A stretch of 64,000 bases of DNA from Comamonas sp. lk (lineage in GTDB: Bacteria > Pseudomonadota > Gammaproteobacteria > Burkholderiales > Burkholderiaceae_C), in assembly GCF_900564145.1 (NCBI RefSeq), contig NZ_UOOB01000001.1, positions 1,215,732 through 1,279,731 of the forward strand. Reading direction: 5' to 3'. The position numbers and the translations under genes are program-made. This document shows, piece after piece, positions 16,234 through 25,400 of this stretch. Position 1 is the first letter of the stretch. Every line of letters begins with the position of its first letter. Under the pieces are notes generated by a model, which was not told where the DNA came from, searched no databases, and worked only from the letters and a program-made list of their open reading frames with translations.

Positions 16234-17607
16234 TCAGAAGGCGTTGAACAGCAGCACCATCACCAGGCCGATCAGCGAGACGATGGACTGCACGACGGAG
16301 ATTGTTTTGGTGGCTTCGCCCATGGTCATGCCAAAGGATTCCTTGACCATCCAGAAGCCGGCGTGGTTGGCGTAGTTGAAGAACAGGGAGCCGCTGCCAA
16401 TGGCCAGTGCCAGCAAGGGCAGATTGAGGCTGGGGTCTGCGCCGGCCAGCGGTGCCAGCAAGCCGGCGGCACCCACAATACCCACGGTGGCCGAGCCGGT
16501 GGAAACGGACAGCAGCATCGCGATCAGCCAGCCCAGAATCAGCGGCGGAAAGGCGAATTGCTGGGTCAGGTGCACGATGGCATCGCCGACCTTGGCGCTG
16601 GTGAGCATCTGCTGAAAGGCGCCGCCGCCGGCAATGATGAGCATGATGCCGGCGATGGGCTTGAGGCTTTTGCCCAGACTCTCACGCAGCTTTTCGGCAT
16701 CGCCGCCCCGCGCATACACCAGGGTGACGATGGCAAACAGCACGCCCAGCAGCATGGCAATCAAGGGATTGCCCAGAAAGGCCGAGACATGGGTCGCAGC
16801 CGATGCCTTGGGTAGAAAGGTCTCGGTCAGGGCGTGAATCAGCATCAGAATGGCTGGCAGCAGTGCGGCCAGCACGCCCAGGGCCACGCTGGGTGCCTGG
16901 CGGTCGTCCTGCTTTTCGGCAATGGTGAACTGGTCCAGCAAAGCCTGCTCTGGGCGTGTCGTCATGCGGGGAGCGATGAAAGCGCCATACAGAGGGCCGC
17001 CCAGTATCAGCGCCGGAATGGCGGCCAGAAAGCCGTAGAGCATGGTGGGGCCGACCGTGGTCTTGAGCGTGGCAATCGCGGTCAGGGGTCCGGGGTGGGG
17101 CGGCACCATGCCGTGCATGGCAGCCAGCGCGGCAATCACCGGCACGCCCACATAGACATAGGCCGAGCCTTTGAAGCGTTCCTGTGTTTCGAGCTTGCGG
17201 GCTACGCTGAAAATCAGCGGCAGCATGACCACCAGGCCCACTTCGAAGAACATGGGGATGCCGACGATAAAGGCCACCAGGGTCATGGCCCAGGGAATCA
17301 TGCGCTTGGACGTACCGCGCAAAATGGCATTGGCGATCTGCTCGGTAATGCCTGCATCGGCAAGAATCTTGCCCAGCATGGCGCCCAGGGCGATCACCAC
17401 ACCTACGGCGCCCAGGGTCTTGCCGGCACCGTCGGTGATGTTTTTCACAATGCTGGCCGGCTCCATATGGGTGGCAAAGCCCACGCCGACGGAGACAAGC
17501 AGCAAGGCCAGCAGCGGGTGCATGCGTATGCGCGAAATAATCAGAGCGACCAGCAGCAAGACGCTGATCAAGGCGGTCATCAGCAGTTGAATATCGAATT
17601 CAGACAT
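16234..17607 (-). CDS. GntP-family gluconate:proton symporter
   Basis: A 457-residue permease with about 12-14 hydrophobic segments. It matches the GntP family throughout: GVGFATHMEPASIVKNITDG near residues 40-60, ALGAMLGKILADAG, GIPMFFEVGLVVMLPL, and PPHPGPLTAIATL near residue 170. The family carries gluconate and related sugar acids (fructuronate, idonate, D-serine in some members). An AAAGG-like ribosome-binding site precedes the ATG. No gluconate kinase is adjacent. A hydroxyisobutyrate-dehydrogenase-like reductase lies beyond the tRNA cluster on the same strand but is separately transcribed, so sugar-acid use is only suggested. Confidence 0.92.
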   Translation of the reverse strand: MSEFDIQLLMTALISVLLLVALIISRIRMHPLLALLLVSVGVGFATHMEPASIVKNITDGAGKTLGAVGVVIALGAMLGKILADAGITEQIANAILRGTSKRMIPWAMTLVAFIVGIPMFFEVGLVVMLPLIFSVARKLETQERFKGSAYVYVGVPVIAALAAMHGMVPPHPGPLTAIATLKTTVGPTMLYGFLAAIPALILGGPLYGAFIAPRMTTRPEQALLDQFTIAEKQDDRQAPSVALGVLAALLPAILMLIHALTETFLPKASAATHVSAFLGNPLIAMLLGVLFAIVTLVYARGGDAEKLRESLGKSLKPIAGIMLIIAGGGAFQQMLTSAKVGDAIVHLTQQFAFPPLILGWLIAMLLSVSTGSATVGIVGAAGLLAPLAGADPSLNLPLLALAIGSGSLFFNYANHAGFWMVKESFGMTMGEATKTISVVQSIVSLIGLVMVLLFNAF

Positions 17608-17745
17608 GAGTGAGCCTTTTTGAGAAGTCCGGATGCGGGTGTGTCCGGAGGAGTCGTCAAAGCCTCATGCTAGGGAGTGGCGGGTGCGCCGTTTGTAGTC
17701 TGTTGCCGGATCAAGTTGATCGCAGGGAGTCTTTGCACGCCGGAA

Positions 17746-17784
17746 ACAAAAAACGCCAAAGTCCGAGATGAACTTTGGCGTTTT
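17746..17784 (-). terminator. Terminator of the tRNA-Lys cluster
   Basis: A 13-bp stem (AAAACGCCAAAGT / ACTTTGGCGTTTT) with a 9-nt loop and, on the minus strand, a T tract. It directly follows the last tRNA gene. Confidence 0.9.
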
Positions 17785-17788
17785 GAAT

Positions 17789-17864
17789 TGGTGGGCCCTG
17801 AGTGATTCGAACACTCGACCAACGGATTAAGAGTCCGCTGCTCTACCAGCTGAGCTAAGAGCCC
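17789..17864 (-). tRNA. tRNA-Lys (CTT), copy 3 in transcription order
   Basis: 76 nt including an encoded CCA end. Acceptor stem GGGCTCT / AGGGCCC, anticodon loop CTCTTAA giving anticodon CTT (reads AAG), T loop GTTCGAATC. Identical to the copy at 18045. Confidence 0.97.
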
Positions 17865-17917
17865 GTTAAGCATTGCTGCTTAAAGGTTTGATCTGCAAGC
17901 AGATCGAAACAAATTTT

Positions 17918-17993
17918 TGGTGGGCCCTGAGTGATTCGAACACTCGACCAACGGATTAAGAGTCCGCTGCTCTACCAACTGAGCTAAGAGCCC
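17918..17993 (-). tRNA. tRNA-Lys (CTT), copy 2 in transcription order
   Basis: 76 nt with encoded CCA. Same as the flanking copies except one base in the D region (CAGTTGGTAG instead of CAGCTGGTAG). The spacer to copy 3 has a perfect GATCTGC-AA-GCAGATC hairpin at 17891-17906. Confidence 0.97.
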
Positions 17994-18044
17994 TTCCAGA
18001 TTGAACCGGAAGAATCAGTTTGAAATTTCAAACCGAAAAATTTT

Positions 18045-18120
18045 TGGTGGGCCCTGAGTGATTCGAACACTCGACCAACGGATTAAGAGTCCGCTGCTCT
18101 ACCAGCTGAGCTAAGAGCCC
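18045..18120 (-). tRNA. tRNA-Lys (CTT), copy 1 in transcription order
   Basis: 76 nt with encoded CCA; identical to copy 3. A possible -10 box, CATAAT on the minus strand (18153-18158), lies just upstream. The spacer to copy 2 carries the 16-bp perfect palindrome GTTTGAAATTTCAAAC (18018-18033). Confidence 0.97.
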
Positions 18121-18198
18121 CACACACTGCTTGCGTAACAAGCAAGACCGCAATTATGCAGTATTTTTTGAGGGCTCGCAGGAAAACCCTCGATTTTT

Positions 18199-19080
18199 TC
18201 AATCCAAAGCGTTGCGGCGCTGCAGTTCCACGAACAAACCGGCCTGATCCAGGTCGCCCAGACCGTTCTTCACGCCTTCGGCATAGAGTTGCTCCAGCAA
18301 GTCGGTAATCGGGGCATCGAAGCCGATTTCCTCGGCGGTGGCGATGGCGTTGCGCATGTCCTTGAGCTGCACCGTCATGCGGCCACGGGGCGCGAAGTCA
18401 TGGTTGACCATGCGTTCGCCATGCACTTGCAGGATGCGGCTGTCGGCAAAGCCGCCGGAGATGGCTTCGCGCACCTTGGCCGGATCTGCGCCGCCGCGCT
18501 CGGCCAGCAGCAGGGCCTCGGCCACAGCGCCGATGGTGATGCCCACAATCATCTGATTGGCCAGCTTGGCCAGCTGACCTGCGCCATGCGGGCCTACATG
18601 GGTGGCGCGGCCCAGGGCGGCAAACACGGGCTGGGCACGGTTGAAGTCGGTCTCATCGCCGCCGGCCATGATGGCCAGCGTGCCGGCTTCGGCACCCAGC
18701 GTGCCGCCGGAGACGGGGGCGTCGAGGTGCTGCACGCCCAGGGCTTTGAGCTTGTCGGCGTGCTCGCGTGCCTCGCGGGGCTGGATGGAGGCCATGTCGA
18801 TGAATAGCGAACCCTTGGGCATGGCAGCGGCTACGCCCAGAGTGAACAGCACATCGCCCACGATGGCGCCGTTCTCCAGCAGGCTCACGGCAAAATCCAC
18901 GCCGCACACGGCATCGGCGGCATGTTCGTGAATCTTCACGCCATGGGCGGCCAGCGGCTCGGCCTTGGCCTGGGTACGGTTCCAGGCATGGACTTCATGT
19001 CCGGCATCGGCCAATCGGCGCGCCATGGGCAGGCCCATCATTCCCGTGCCCAGAACTGCAATTTTCAAAGCGGTGCTCAT
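18199..19080 (-). CDS. NAD(P)-dependent 3-hydroxyisobutyrate/tartronate-semialdehyde reductase family
   Basis: Beta-hydroxyacid dehydrogenase of 293 residues, acting on a 3-hydroxyacid or its semialdehyde. Motifs: N-terminal Rossmann LGTGMMGLPMARRLADAGH with HAWNRT after it, substrate-binding DAPVSGGTLGAEAGTLAIMAGG (about 117-138), and GAGQLAKLANQMIVGI (about 168-183) with the catalytic Lys. The GTGMMG version and short C-terminus resemble GarR/GlxR-type 2-hydroxy-3-oxopropionate reductases as well as HIBADH, so substrate is open. It is located upstream of the tRNA-Lys cluster on the same strand but separated by the tRNA promoter region. Confidence 0.9.
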   Translation of the reverse strand: MSTALKIAVLGTGMMGLPMARRLADAGHEVHAWNRTQAKAEPLAAHGVKIHEHAADAVCGVDFAVSLLENGAIVGDVLFTLGVAAAMPKGSLFIDMASIQPREAREHADKLKALGVQHLDAPVSGGTLGAEAGTLAIMAGGDETDFNRAQPVFAALGRATHVGPHGAGQLAKLANQMIVGITIGAVAEALLLAERGGADPAKVREAISGGFADSRILQVHGERMVNHDFAPRGRMTVQLKDMRNAIATAEEIGFDAPITDLLEQLYAEGVKNGLGDLDQAGLFVELQRRNALD

Positions 19081-19197
19081 CTCTTTGGAACCCTTGTTGT
19101 GTCTTGAATGCTGCCATGCTAAGGCCTCAAGGCCAGATCAATCCAGAGTGCCAGCGAAGTTCAGTTGTGCCTGAGCGAGCTGAAATGCCGGGGCAAC

Positions 19198-19222
19198 AAA
19201 AAGGGCAGCCTGAGCTGCCCTT
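19198..19222 (-). terminator. Terminator after guaC
   Basis: A 9-bp stem (AAGGGCAGC / GCTGCCCTT) with a 4-nt loop. The minus strand continues into TTTTTG, and the plus strand has a T8 tract shortly after, so it may work both ways. It lies about 50 bp beyond guaC. Confidence 0.8.
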
Positions 19223-19273
19223 GATGTTTTTTTTGGAGGTTCACCTTCGCGCTGGTGAGTCGCGCTTGCGCGC

Positions 19274-20251
19274 TTACATCAGCAGATGCTCACCGGCGTT
19301 GTCACCACCGAGGATCACGTAGTTGACCTTGCGGATGTCCATGAGCTTTTTGCCGCCCGAGTAGCTGATGGAGGACTGGGTGTCCTGCTGCATCTCGGTC
19401 AGCGTATCGGCCAGCTTACCCTTAACGGGTTCCAGGATGCGCTTGCCTTCCACGTGCTTGTACTCGCCCTTGTTGAAGTCCGATGCCGAGCCGTAGTATT
19501 CCTTGAACAGCGCGCCGTCCACTTCCACGGTCTTGCCGGGCGATTCCTCATGTCCGGCAAACAGCGAGCCGATCATGATCATGGTTGCGCCAAAGCGGAT
19601 GCTCTTGGCAATGTCGCCATGGCTGCGGATGCCGCCGTCGGCAATGATGGGCTTGGTGGCCACGCGGGCGCACCACTTGAGCGCCGACAGCTGCCAGCCG
19701 CCCGTGCCAAAGCCGGTCTTGAGCTTGGTGATGCAGACCTTGCCCGGGCCTATGCCGACCTTGGTGGCATCGGCGCCCCAGTTTTCCAGATCGATGATGG
19801 CTTCGGGCGTGCCCACGTTGCCGGCGATCACGAAGGCTGCGGGGATCTTGGCCTTCAGATACTGGATCATGTTCTTCACGCTGTCGGCATGGCCGTGGGC
19901 GATGTCGATGGTGATGTATTCGGGGCAGATGCCTTCGGCCACGAAACGGTCCACCGTGTCGTAGTCGGGCTGCTTGACGCCCAGCGAGATGGATGCGAAC
20001 AGGCCCTGGCCCTGCATCTCTTGGGTGAAAGCCACGTTGTCGATGTCGAAACGGTGCATCACATAGAAGAAACCGTTTTGTGCCAAGAAGGTGCAGATCT
20101 TCTCGTCCACCACTGTCTTCATGTTGGCGGGCACCACGGGCAGCTTGAAGCTGCGGCCGCCCAACTCTACGCTGGTGTCACATTCCGCACGGCTTTCCAC
20201 GCGGCACTTGCGGGGCAGTAGCAGAACATTGTCGTAGTCGAAGATTTCCAT
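19274..20251 (-). CDS. guaC: GMP reductase
   Basis: NADPH-dependent deamination of GMP to IMP in purine salvage. The start at 20251 gives [20 protein letters not shown], the normal GuaC N-terminus and a 325-residue protein; 14 further upstream codons are open but unlikely. Core motifs: [12 protein letters not shown], the phosphate/active-site loop [17 protein letters not shown] with the catalytic Cys, [15 protein letters not shown] and SGGKKL near the end. No CBS domain pair is present, which separates it from IMP dehydrogenase. Monocistronic, with a terminator downstream. Confidence 0.95.
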   Translation of the reverse strand: MEIFDYDNVLLLPRKCRVESRAECDTSVELGGRSFKLPVVPANMKTVVDEKICTFLAQNGFFYVMHRFDIDNVAFTQEMQGQGLFASISLGVKQPDYDTVDRFVAEGICPEYITIDIAHGHADSVKNMIQYLKAKIPAAFVIAGNVGTPEAIIDLENWGADATKVGIGPGKVCITKLKTGFGTGGWQLSALKWCARVATKPIIADGGIRSHGDIAKSIRFGATMIMIGSLFAGHEESPGKTVEVDGALFKEYYGSASDFNKGEYKHVEGKRILEPVKGKLADTLTEMQQDTQSSISYSGGKKLMDIRKVNYVILGGDNAGEHLLM

Positions 20252-20699
20252 TTGATTCCAAGCTCCATAAGAGGTCACGGCAGGAACATCCATCCGTGAT
20301 GGGGCGCTTGGCTTGGAGGCCGGCTTTCAGGCGTCTGAGGAAAATCAGGGCAAAAAAAACCGGACCACAAGAAACTTGGGCCCGGTGACCGATTCTATAC
20401 GGCGAGCGATGTTTAGGGGGCCTTCCATATGCTTATGGAGGGTATATGCAATTTCTTATGTTTTATATGGAATGGCTGCGGCCAGCGATGCCAGCAGCCA
20501 ACGCGCATGTCGCAGTGGCAAATGTGCAAGAGCTTTTAAATCAGGAGCTGCTTGCGCCAGTGTTGATTGGATTTCATATGGAAATCAATTGGAAATCATT
20601 GCATTGAAAGCGCAAGATGCTCTTTTATTGATAGCAAGCAAAGCCCTGAATGCAGCAGCAAGACGCAAGGTGTCCACGGCGTTTCTACAATGGCAGGCT
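20252..20699. other. Intergenic region with repeat-family arms between guaC and uvrD
   Basis: About 450 bp without a convincing gene. It holds an inverted repeat CCTTCCATA / TATGGAGGG (about 20420-20440), which could be a guaC operator, and two facing arms of the dispersed repeat: AGGAGCTGCTTGCGCCAG (20546-20563) and GAAAGCGCAAGATGCTC (20606-20622). Between these is the near-palindrome GATTTCATATGGAAATC (20570-20586). The frame of uvrD is open upstream across this region, but the sequence is not protein-like. Confidence 0.5.
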
Positions 20700-23180
20700 A
20701 TGTTCCCGATCGACCTGCTTGACGCCACGCCCGAGGGCGCTTCCTCTGCCCATCATTCCCCCTTGCTCGCCAATCTCAATGACGAGCAACTGGCGGCCGT
20801 CACCCTGCCTGCAGGCCATGCGCTGATTCTGGCGGGCGCCGGCTCGGGCAAGACGCGGGTGCTGACCACGCGCATTGCCTGGCTGCTGCAGACCGGGCAG
20901 GCCACGCCGGGCTCGATTTTGGCTGTGACCTTCACCAACAAGGCGGCCAAGGAAATGCTGGCCCGTCTGTCGGCCATGCTGCCCTACAACGTGCGCGGCA
21001 TGTGGATCGGCACCTTCCACGGCCTGTGCAACCGGCTGCTGCGCGCCCACTATCAGGCGGCCAAGCTGCCCCAGGCGTTTCAGATTCTGGATACGCAGGA
21101 TCAGCTTTCGGCCATCAAGCGTCTGTGCAAGCAGTTCAATGTGGACGACGAACGCTTTCCGCCCAAGCAGCTGATGTACTTCATTGCCGGCTGCAAGGAA
21201 GAAGGCATGCGCCCCGGCGACGTGGTGGTCAGCGACCCCGACACGCGCAAAAAGGTCGAGATCTACCAGCTCTACGAAGAGCAATGCCAGCGCGAAGGCG
21301 TGGTGGATTTTGGCGAGCTGATGCTGCGCAGCTTCGAGCTGCTGCGTGACGATGTTCATCTGCGCCAGCACTACCAGCGCCGCTTTCAGCACATGCTGGT
21401 GGACGAGTTTCAGGACACCAACAAGCTGCAATACCAGTGGCTCAAGCAGCTGGCGGGCGATGTGGTGGAAGGGCGCTTTGTCTCCAGCTCCAGCGTGATT
21501 GCCGTGGGCGACGACGACCAGAGCATCTACGCCTTTCGCGGCGCGCGCGTGGGCAATATGGCGGACTTCATTCGCGAGTTCGATGTGCGCAACCAGATCA
21601 AGCTGGAGCAGAACTACCGCAGCCACAGCAATATCCTCGATTGCGCCAACGCGCTGATCAGCCACAACAGCAACCGCCTGGGCAAGAGCCTGCGCACCGA
21701 TCAAGGTCCGGGCGAGCCGGTGCGCATCTATGAGGCGCCCAGTGATCTGGCCGAGGCCTCGTGGATGGTGGACGAGATCAAGCAGCTGGTGAAAAGCGAC
21801 GGCTTCAAGCGACAGGAAATTGCCGTGCTCTACCGCAGCAATGCGCAAAGCCGGGTGATCGAATCGGCGCTGTTCAACGCTTCGATTCCCTACCGCGTAT
21901 ACGGCGGCCTGCGCTTTTTTGAACGTGCCGAAATCAAGCACGCCCTGGCCTATCTGCGCCTGCTGGAGAATCCGCACGACGACACCAGCTTCATGCGGGT
22001 GGTGAACTTTCCGCCGCGCGGCATTGGTGCGCGCACGGTGGAAGTGCTGCAAGACACGGCGCGCAGCAGCGGCACTTCGCTGAACGACGCCGTCACCGCC
22101 GTGGGCGGTACTGCAGGCACCAAGCTGCAGGGCTTTGTGGCCAAGATGGATGTGCTGCGCGAGCGCACGCAAGGCAAGACGCTGCGCGAAATCATCGAGA
22201 CCATAGAAGAGGAAAGCGGGCTGATCGAGCACTACCGCAGCGAAAAAGAAGGTGCGGATCGCATAGAGAACTTGCAGGAACTGGTGACGGCGGCCGAGAG
22301 CTTTGTCACGCAGGAAGGCTTTGGCCGTGACGCCGTGGCGCTGCCGCTCGATGAACACAGCGGCCGGCCCGCGATCACGCAGTCGCCGGTCAGCCAGGGG
22401 CTGGACCCCAGTGCACCGCTGCTCAACGAGCCGCTCAAGCCGGCCGAGGGCACACTGGCCAGTCTGGTCAATGTCGACACCGGCGAGACGCTGTCGCCGC
22501 TGCAGGCTTTCCTCGTCCATGCGGCCCTGGAGGCCGGCGACAACCAGGCCCAGGCCGGGCAGGATGCTGTGCAGCTGATGACGGTGCATGCCAGCAAGGG
22601 CCTGGAGTTTGACGCTGTCTTCATCGGCGGGGTGGAAGAAGGCCTGTTCCCTCACGAGAACGCCATGATGGATAGAGGCGGCCTGGAGGAAGAGCGGCGT
22701 CTGGCCTATGTGGCCATCACCCGGGCCCGCAAGCGCCTGTATCTGAGCCATTCGCAGACCCGCATGCTGCACGGCCAGACGCGCTACAACGTCAAGAGCC
22801 GCTTTTTTGACGAGCTGCCCGAAGAAGCGCTCAAGTGGATCACGCCCAGGCAGGCGGGCTTTGGTACGTTTACTCCTAATTCAGGAGCTGGTGGTGCATA
22901 TGGAGCAGGCGCTGGAGGTCGATTTGGCTCCAACTCTGGCTGGGGTGGTCGTGCTGCCAGTACCAGCGAGATTTTTGCCAGCCCGCCCGTGCCCAAGCAA
23001 AAGGCCGAACCTTCGCATGGCATCAAGGCCGGGCTGAACGTGTTCCACAACAAGTTTGGCGAAGGCAAGGTACTGGCGGTGGAAGGTGTGGGCGACGATG
23101 CGCGCGCCCAGGTCAGCTTTGGCCGCCACGGCACCAAGTGGCTGGCGCTGTCGATTGCCAAACTGACCATTGTGAGTTGA
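20700..23180 (+). CDS. uvrD: UvrD/PcrA-type superfamily 1A DNA helicase
   Basis: 3'-5' DNA helicase for nucleotide-excision and mismatch repair. The start at 20700 gives MFPIDLLDATPEGA and 826 residues. All SF1A motifs are present: I AGAGSGKTRVL, Ia TFTNKAAKEM, II LVDEFQDTN, III VGDDDQSIYAFRGA, IV EQNYRS, V TVHASKGLEFD and VI YVAITRARKRLYL. An insertion of about 60 residues before motif V (around the FGRDAVALPLDEHSG segment) is typical of beta-proteobacterial UvrD. The C-terminal HNKFGEGKVLAVEG segment is the Tudor-like RNA-polymerase-interacting fold known in PcrA/UvrD. A bidirectional terminator follows. Confidence 0.96.
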   Translation: MFPIDLLDATPEGASSAHHSPLLANLNDEQLAAVTLPAGHALILAGAGSGKTRVLTTRIAWLLQTGQATPGSILAVTFTNKAAKEMLARLSAMLPYNVRGMWIGTFHGLCNRLLRAHYQAAKLPQAFQILDTQDQLSAIKRLCKQFNVDDERFPPKQLMYFIAGCKEEGMRPGDVVVSDPDTRKKVEIYQLYEEQCQREGVVDFGELMLRSFELLRDDVHLRQHYQRRFQHMLVDEFQDTNKLQYQWLKQLAGDVVEGRFVSSSSVIAVGDDDQSIYAFRGARVGNMADFIREFDVRNQIKLEQNYRSHSNILDCANALISHNSNRLGKSLRTDQGPGEPVRIYEAPSDLAEASWMVDEIKQLVKSDGFKRQEIAVLYRSNAQSRVIESALFNASIPYRVYGGLRFFERAEIKHALAYLRLLENPHDDTSFMRVVNFPPRGIGARTVEVLQDTARSSGTSLNDAVTAVGGTAGTKLQGFVAKMDVLRERTQGKTLREIIETIEEESGLIEHYRSEKEGADRIENLQELVTAAESFVTQEGFGRDAVALPLDEHSGRPAITQSPVSQGLDPSAPLLNEPLKPAEGTLASLVNVDTGETLSPLQAFLVHAALEAGDNQAQAGQDAVQLMTVHASKGLEFDAVFIGGVEEGLFPHENAMMDRGGLEEERRLAYVAITRARKRLYLSHSQTRMLHGQTRYNVKSRFFDELPEEALKWITPRQAGFGTFTPNSGAGGAYGAGAGGRFGSNSGWGGRAASTSEIFASPPVPKQKAEPSHGIKAGLNVFHNKFGEGKVLAVEGVGDDARAQVSFGRHGTKWLALSIAKLTIVS

Positions 23181-23207
23181 AGCCCCAGCCAGTTAGGCAG
23201 GCATGAA

Positions 23208-23241
23208 AAAAGCCGCAAGCTGTTGCCAGCTTGCGGCTTTT
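23208..23241 (+). terminator. Bidirectional terminator between uvrD and phoX
   Basis: A 15-bp stem (AAAAGCCGCAAGCTG / CAGCTTGCGGCTTTT) with a TTGC loop, flanked by A and T tracts, between converging genes. Confidence 0.93.
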
Positions 23242-23256
23242 ATTTTTGGGTAGCGC

Positions 23257-25254
23257 TTATTTGGCGCTGAGCTTCATTTGGGCGGGCGAGGCCGTGATGT
23301 AGCCGACTGCCGAGCCAAACTTGTCTTTGTAGTTGGCCTTGATCAGAGGATCCAGCTGGGTCTTGACGCTGGCGTGGATGCCGCCCCAGTCGCCAGCGTG
23401 CTGGAAGTTGCTCATGATGTAGGTCCAGCCGTTGATTTCGTCCACGGCATGCAGGCCTGTGGACTCTCCACCTGCGGGCACGGACAGCAGGCGCGACAGC
23501 TGCTTGGTGTCCACGTTGTAGGCCCACATGAAGTTGTTGACGTGCTGGCTGCTGTCTTCGCCGATGAACAGGGTGCGCATTTTTTCCGAGAACTTGAGGT
23601 TGTCGGGGTTGGCAATCTTGTTCGGGTTGGCCGTGTTGCCCAGAGCGTCACCTTTGAGTGTCTTGCCATCGGTGTCCAGCAGATCCTCGCCGGCCAGCAA
23701 AGGAGCGGTGTCCACGGGCATCCATTCGCTGTTGATGGCGCCGCCCGTCGTGTCCTTCTGACCGCCCTTGAGATTCAGCGCCATCACCACACCAGCCACC
23801 AATTGCTTGGGGACGGAGACGCCGTTGCCTGGTACGTTGGCTGCGTTGCCGGCGACCATGGAGCTTTGCACGTTCTGCAGTGCCGAGTAGGCGATCTTGT
23901 CCTTGGCGTTGACGGTCGTGCCTTCCATCTTGGTGAAGCCCAGGCTGGCACCCTTGAAGGCGGCATAGCGGTGGGTTTCGAGGAAGGCGGCAGCCTTGTC
24001 CATGCCGGAGTTGATCTTGATCCACTCGGTCTTGCCGTTGCTCACGATCTTGGTGTAGCTGGCGTCGCTGGGGTCGGTCTTGCTCACGGTCATGATGTCC
24101 GTGGGCTTGAGCGTGTTGGCGAGCGTCTCGATTTCGGCGCTGGTGGCCGATCCCAGCTTGATCCAGGTCAGCGCAGCGGCGCTCTTGGAGGCAGGGTCGA
24201 TGGAGAAACCCGCGCCGACCTTGGCTGCGTACAGCGTGCCCGAGGACAGGTCTTTTTCCTTGTCGGCCACGAAGACAAAGTAGCCGCTGTTGGTAGCGTC
24301 ATCACCCATGAGGGCGGTGCGCTGGTCGGGCATGACCTGCACCAGCTCATGGGAGATGCGACCCATGCAGAAATGCTTCTTGATCGTGGCGGTGCCGTCA
24401 ACGTTCACGATCACTTCGGGCATATGGCCGTAGTGGTAGGGGTTGGCCTTGGTGGCGTCGCCATAGAGGTTCTGGCTGTAGGCCTGGAACATGGTGTTGC
24501 TGGCGATGCTGAAGGCATCGGGCTCGTACTCTTCCGAGGACAGATGCGTGCCCCAGGGCGAGAGGCTGGCGCCACAGGTGATCCACAGACCGTGCACCTT
24601 GGAGGTGTCGACATTGTGATATTTGACCAGGCTCAGCTTGCCAGTGCTCTGGTCTTGGTCCAGCGTCAGCACGGCGATGGGCGAGGGCAGCTTGCCGTAC
24701 ATATCGGTTTTGCCGTCCTGGGCCCAGGTGGTGTATTCAAACTGCACCACGGCGAACACGGGCTGGCCCTTGACGCCGTCCACCTTGGCATTGGGCACGG
24801 TGAGCAGCGAGGTGCCGTCAGGCGAATCGGAGAAGAAGTGACGCTCCTGGCCTGAGACGGTTCTGTCGATGATCTTGTTGTTGAAGATGTCGAAGTAGCC
24901 GCCAGACAGGATCTTGCCGCCCTTGCCGTCCGAGACTTCGTCGCCGGTCACGAAGAAGGGTTGGTAGCTCAGGTCATAGCTTTGCTCGCTCTTGTCGTCA
25001 AAAGTGACCTTCATCTGCGATGCCATGAACATGGTGGCCATGTCGGCAGGCTTGGCCAGCGTGGGGGCAGCCATGCTGGTGAACGTGGCCGAGACATAGT
25101 TCTTGGCGACGGGCACGGGAGCGACCGGCGCATCATCGCCACCGCCACAGGCTGCCAGCAGGCTGGAGGCCGAAAAGGCAGACGCAATGGGAAGCATGGG
25201 AGCGCCCGACAGGAATTGCAGGGCTTTGCGGCGGCTGAGCAGAGTTTGAGACAT
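23257..25254 (-). CDS. phoX: PhoX-family alkaline phosphatase, predicted Tat lipoprotein
   Basis: Calcium/iron-dependent phosphatase that releases phosphate from organic phosphomonoesters outside the cytoplasm. The start at 25254 gives MSQTLLSRRKALQFLSG, a twin-arginine signal, followed by a lipobox-like SLLAACGGG, so the mature protein probably carries an N-terminal lipid on that Cys. The DUF839/PhoX hallmark GLWITCGASLSPWGTHLSSE is present near residues 215-235, with EEYEPDAF after it, plus FVTGDEVSDG early on. 665 residues. A Pho-box array directly upstream supports induction by phosphate starvation. The opposite strand has a long open frame that is only a shadow. Confidence 0.93.
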   Translation of the reverse strand: MSQTLLSRRKALQFLSGAPMLPIASAFSASSLLAACGGGDDAPVAPVPVAKNYVSATFTSMAAPTLAKPADMATMFMASQMKVTFDDKSEQSYDLSYQPFFVTGDEVSDGKGGKILSGGYFDIFNNKIIDRTVSGQERHFFSDSPDGTSLLTVPNAKVDGVKGQPVFAVVQFEYTTWAQDGKTDMYGKLPSPIAVLTLDQDQSTGKLSLVKYHNVDTSKVHGLWITCGASLSPWGTHLSSEEYEPDAFSIASNTMFQAYSQNLYGDATKANPYHYGHMPEVIVNVDGTATIKKHFCMGRISHELVQVMPDQRTALMGDDATNSGYFVFVADKEKDLSSGTLYAAKVGAGFSIDPASKSAAALTWIKLGSATSAEIETLANTLKPTDIMTVSKTDPSDASYTKIVSNGKTEWIKINSGMDKAAAFLETHRYAAFKGASLGFTKMEGTTVNAKDKIAYSALQNVQSSMVAGNAANVPGNGVSVPKQLVAGVVMALNLKGGQKDTTGGAINSEWMPVDTAPLLAGEDLLDTDGKTLKGDALGNTANPNKIANPDNLKFSEKMRTLFIGEDSSQHVNNFMWAYNVDTKQLSRLLSVPAGGESTGLHAVDEINGWTYIMSNFQHAGDWGGIHASVKTQLDPLIKANYKDKFGSAVGYITASPAQMKLSAK

Positions 25255-25323
25255 GAGGAATCTGTAGTGGGGTTGGATTGGCTTGACGGGCCGCAACGCC
25301 TCGCCAAGGCCCGATCGCCCTCG

Positions 25324-25379
25324 ATGCTAGAAACTCCTCGTGTCACAGTTGTTGCAGTTGCGTGACGAAGCGGTGACAG
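25324..25379 (-). promoter_or_regulatory. Pho-box array and -10 element of phoX
   Basis: On the minus strand, 7-bp units with 11-bp period: CTGTCAC (25373-25379), TCGTCAC (25362-25368), CTGCAAC (25351-25357) and a weaker GTGACAC (25340-25346). Ten bases later comes TAGCAT (25324-25329), a plausible -10. This matches the architecture of PhoB-activated promoters, in which the Pho box replaces the -35 element. The array ends 85 bp before the phoX ATG. Confidence 0.75.
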
Positions 25380-25400
25380 CCGCCGCGCAGCATGGCGCAC

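Noticed and set aside
17670..17873. A 67-codon frame overlapping a tRNA-Lys gene
   Set aside because: Most of it is translation of the tRNA and its terminator.
17789..18120. tRNA genes as a possible phage or island attachment site
   Set aside because: No integrase, no duplicated tRNA 3' end beyond the three full genes, and ordinary genes on both sides.
23278..24855. A 525-codon plus-strand frame opposite phoX
   Set aside because: Shadow of a GC-rich gene; no domain, while the minus strand encodes a complete PhoX.
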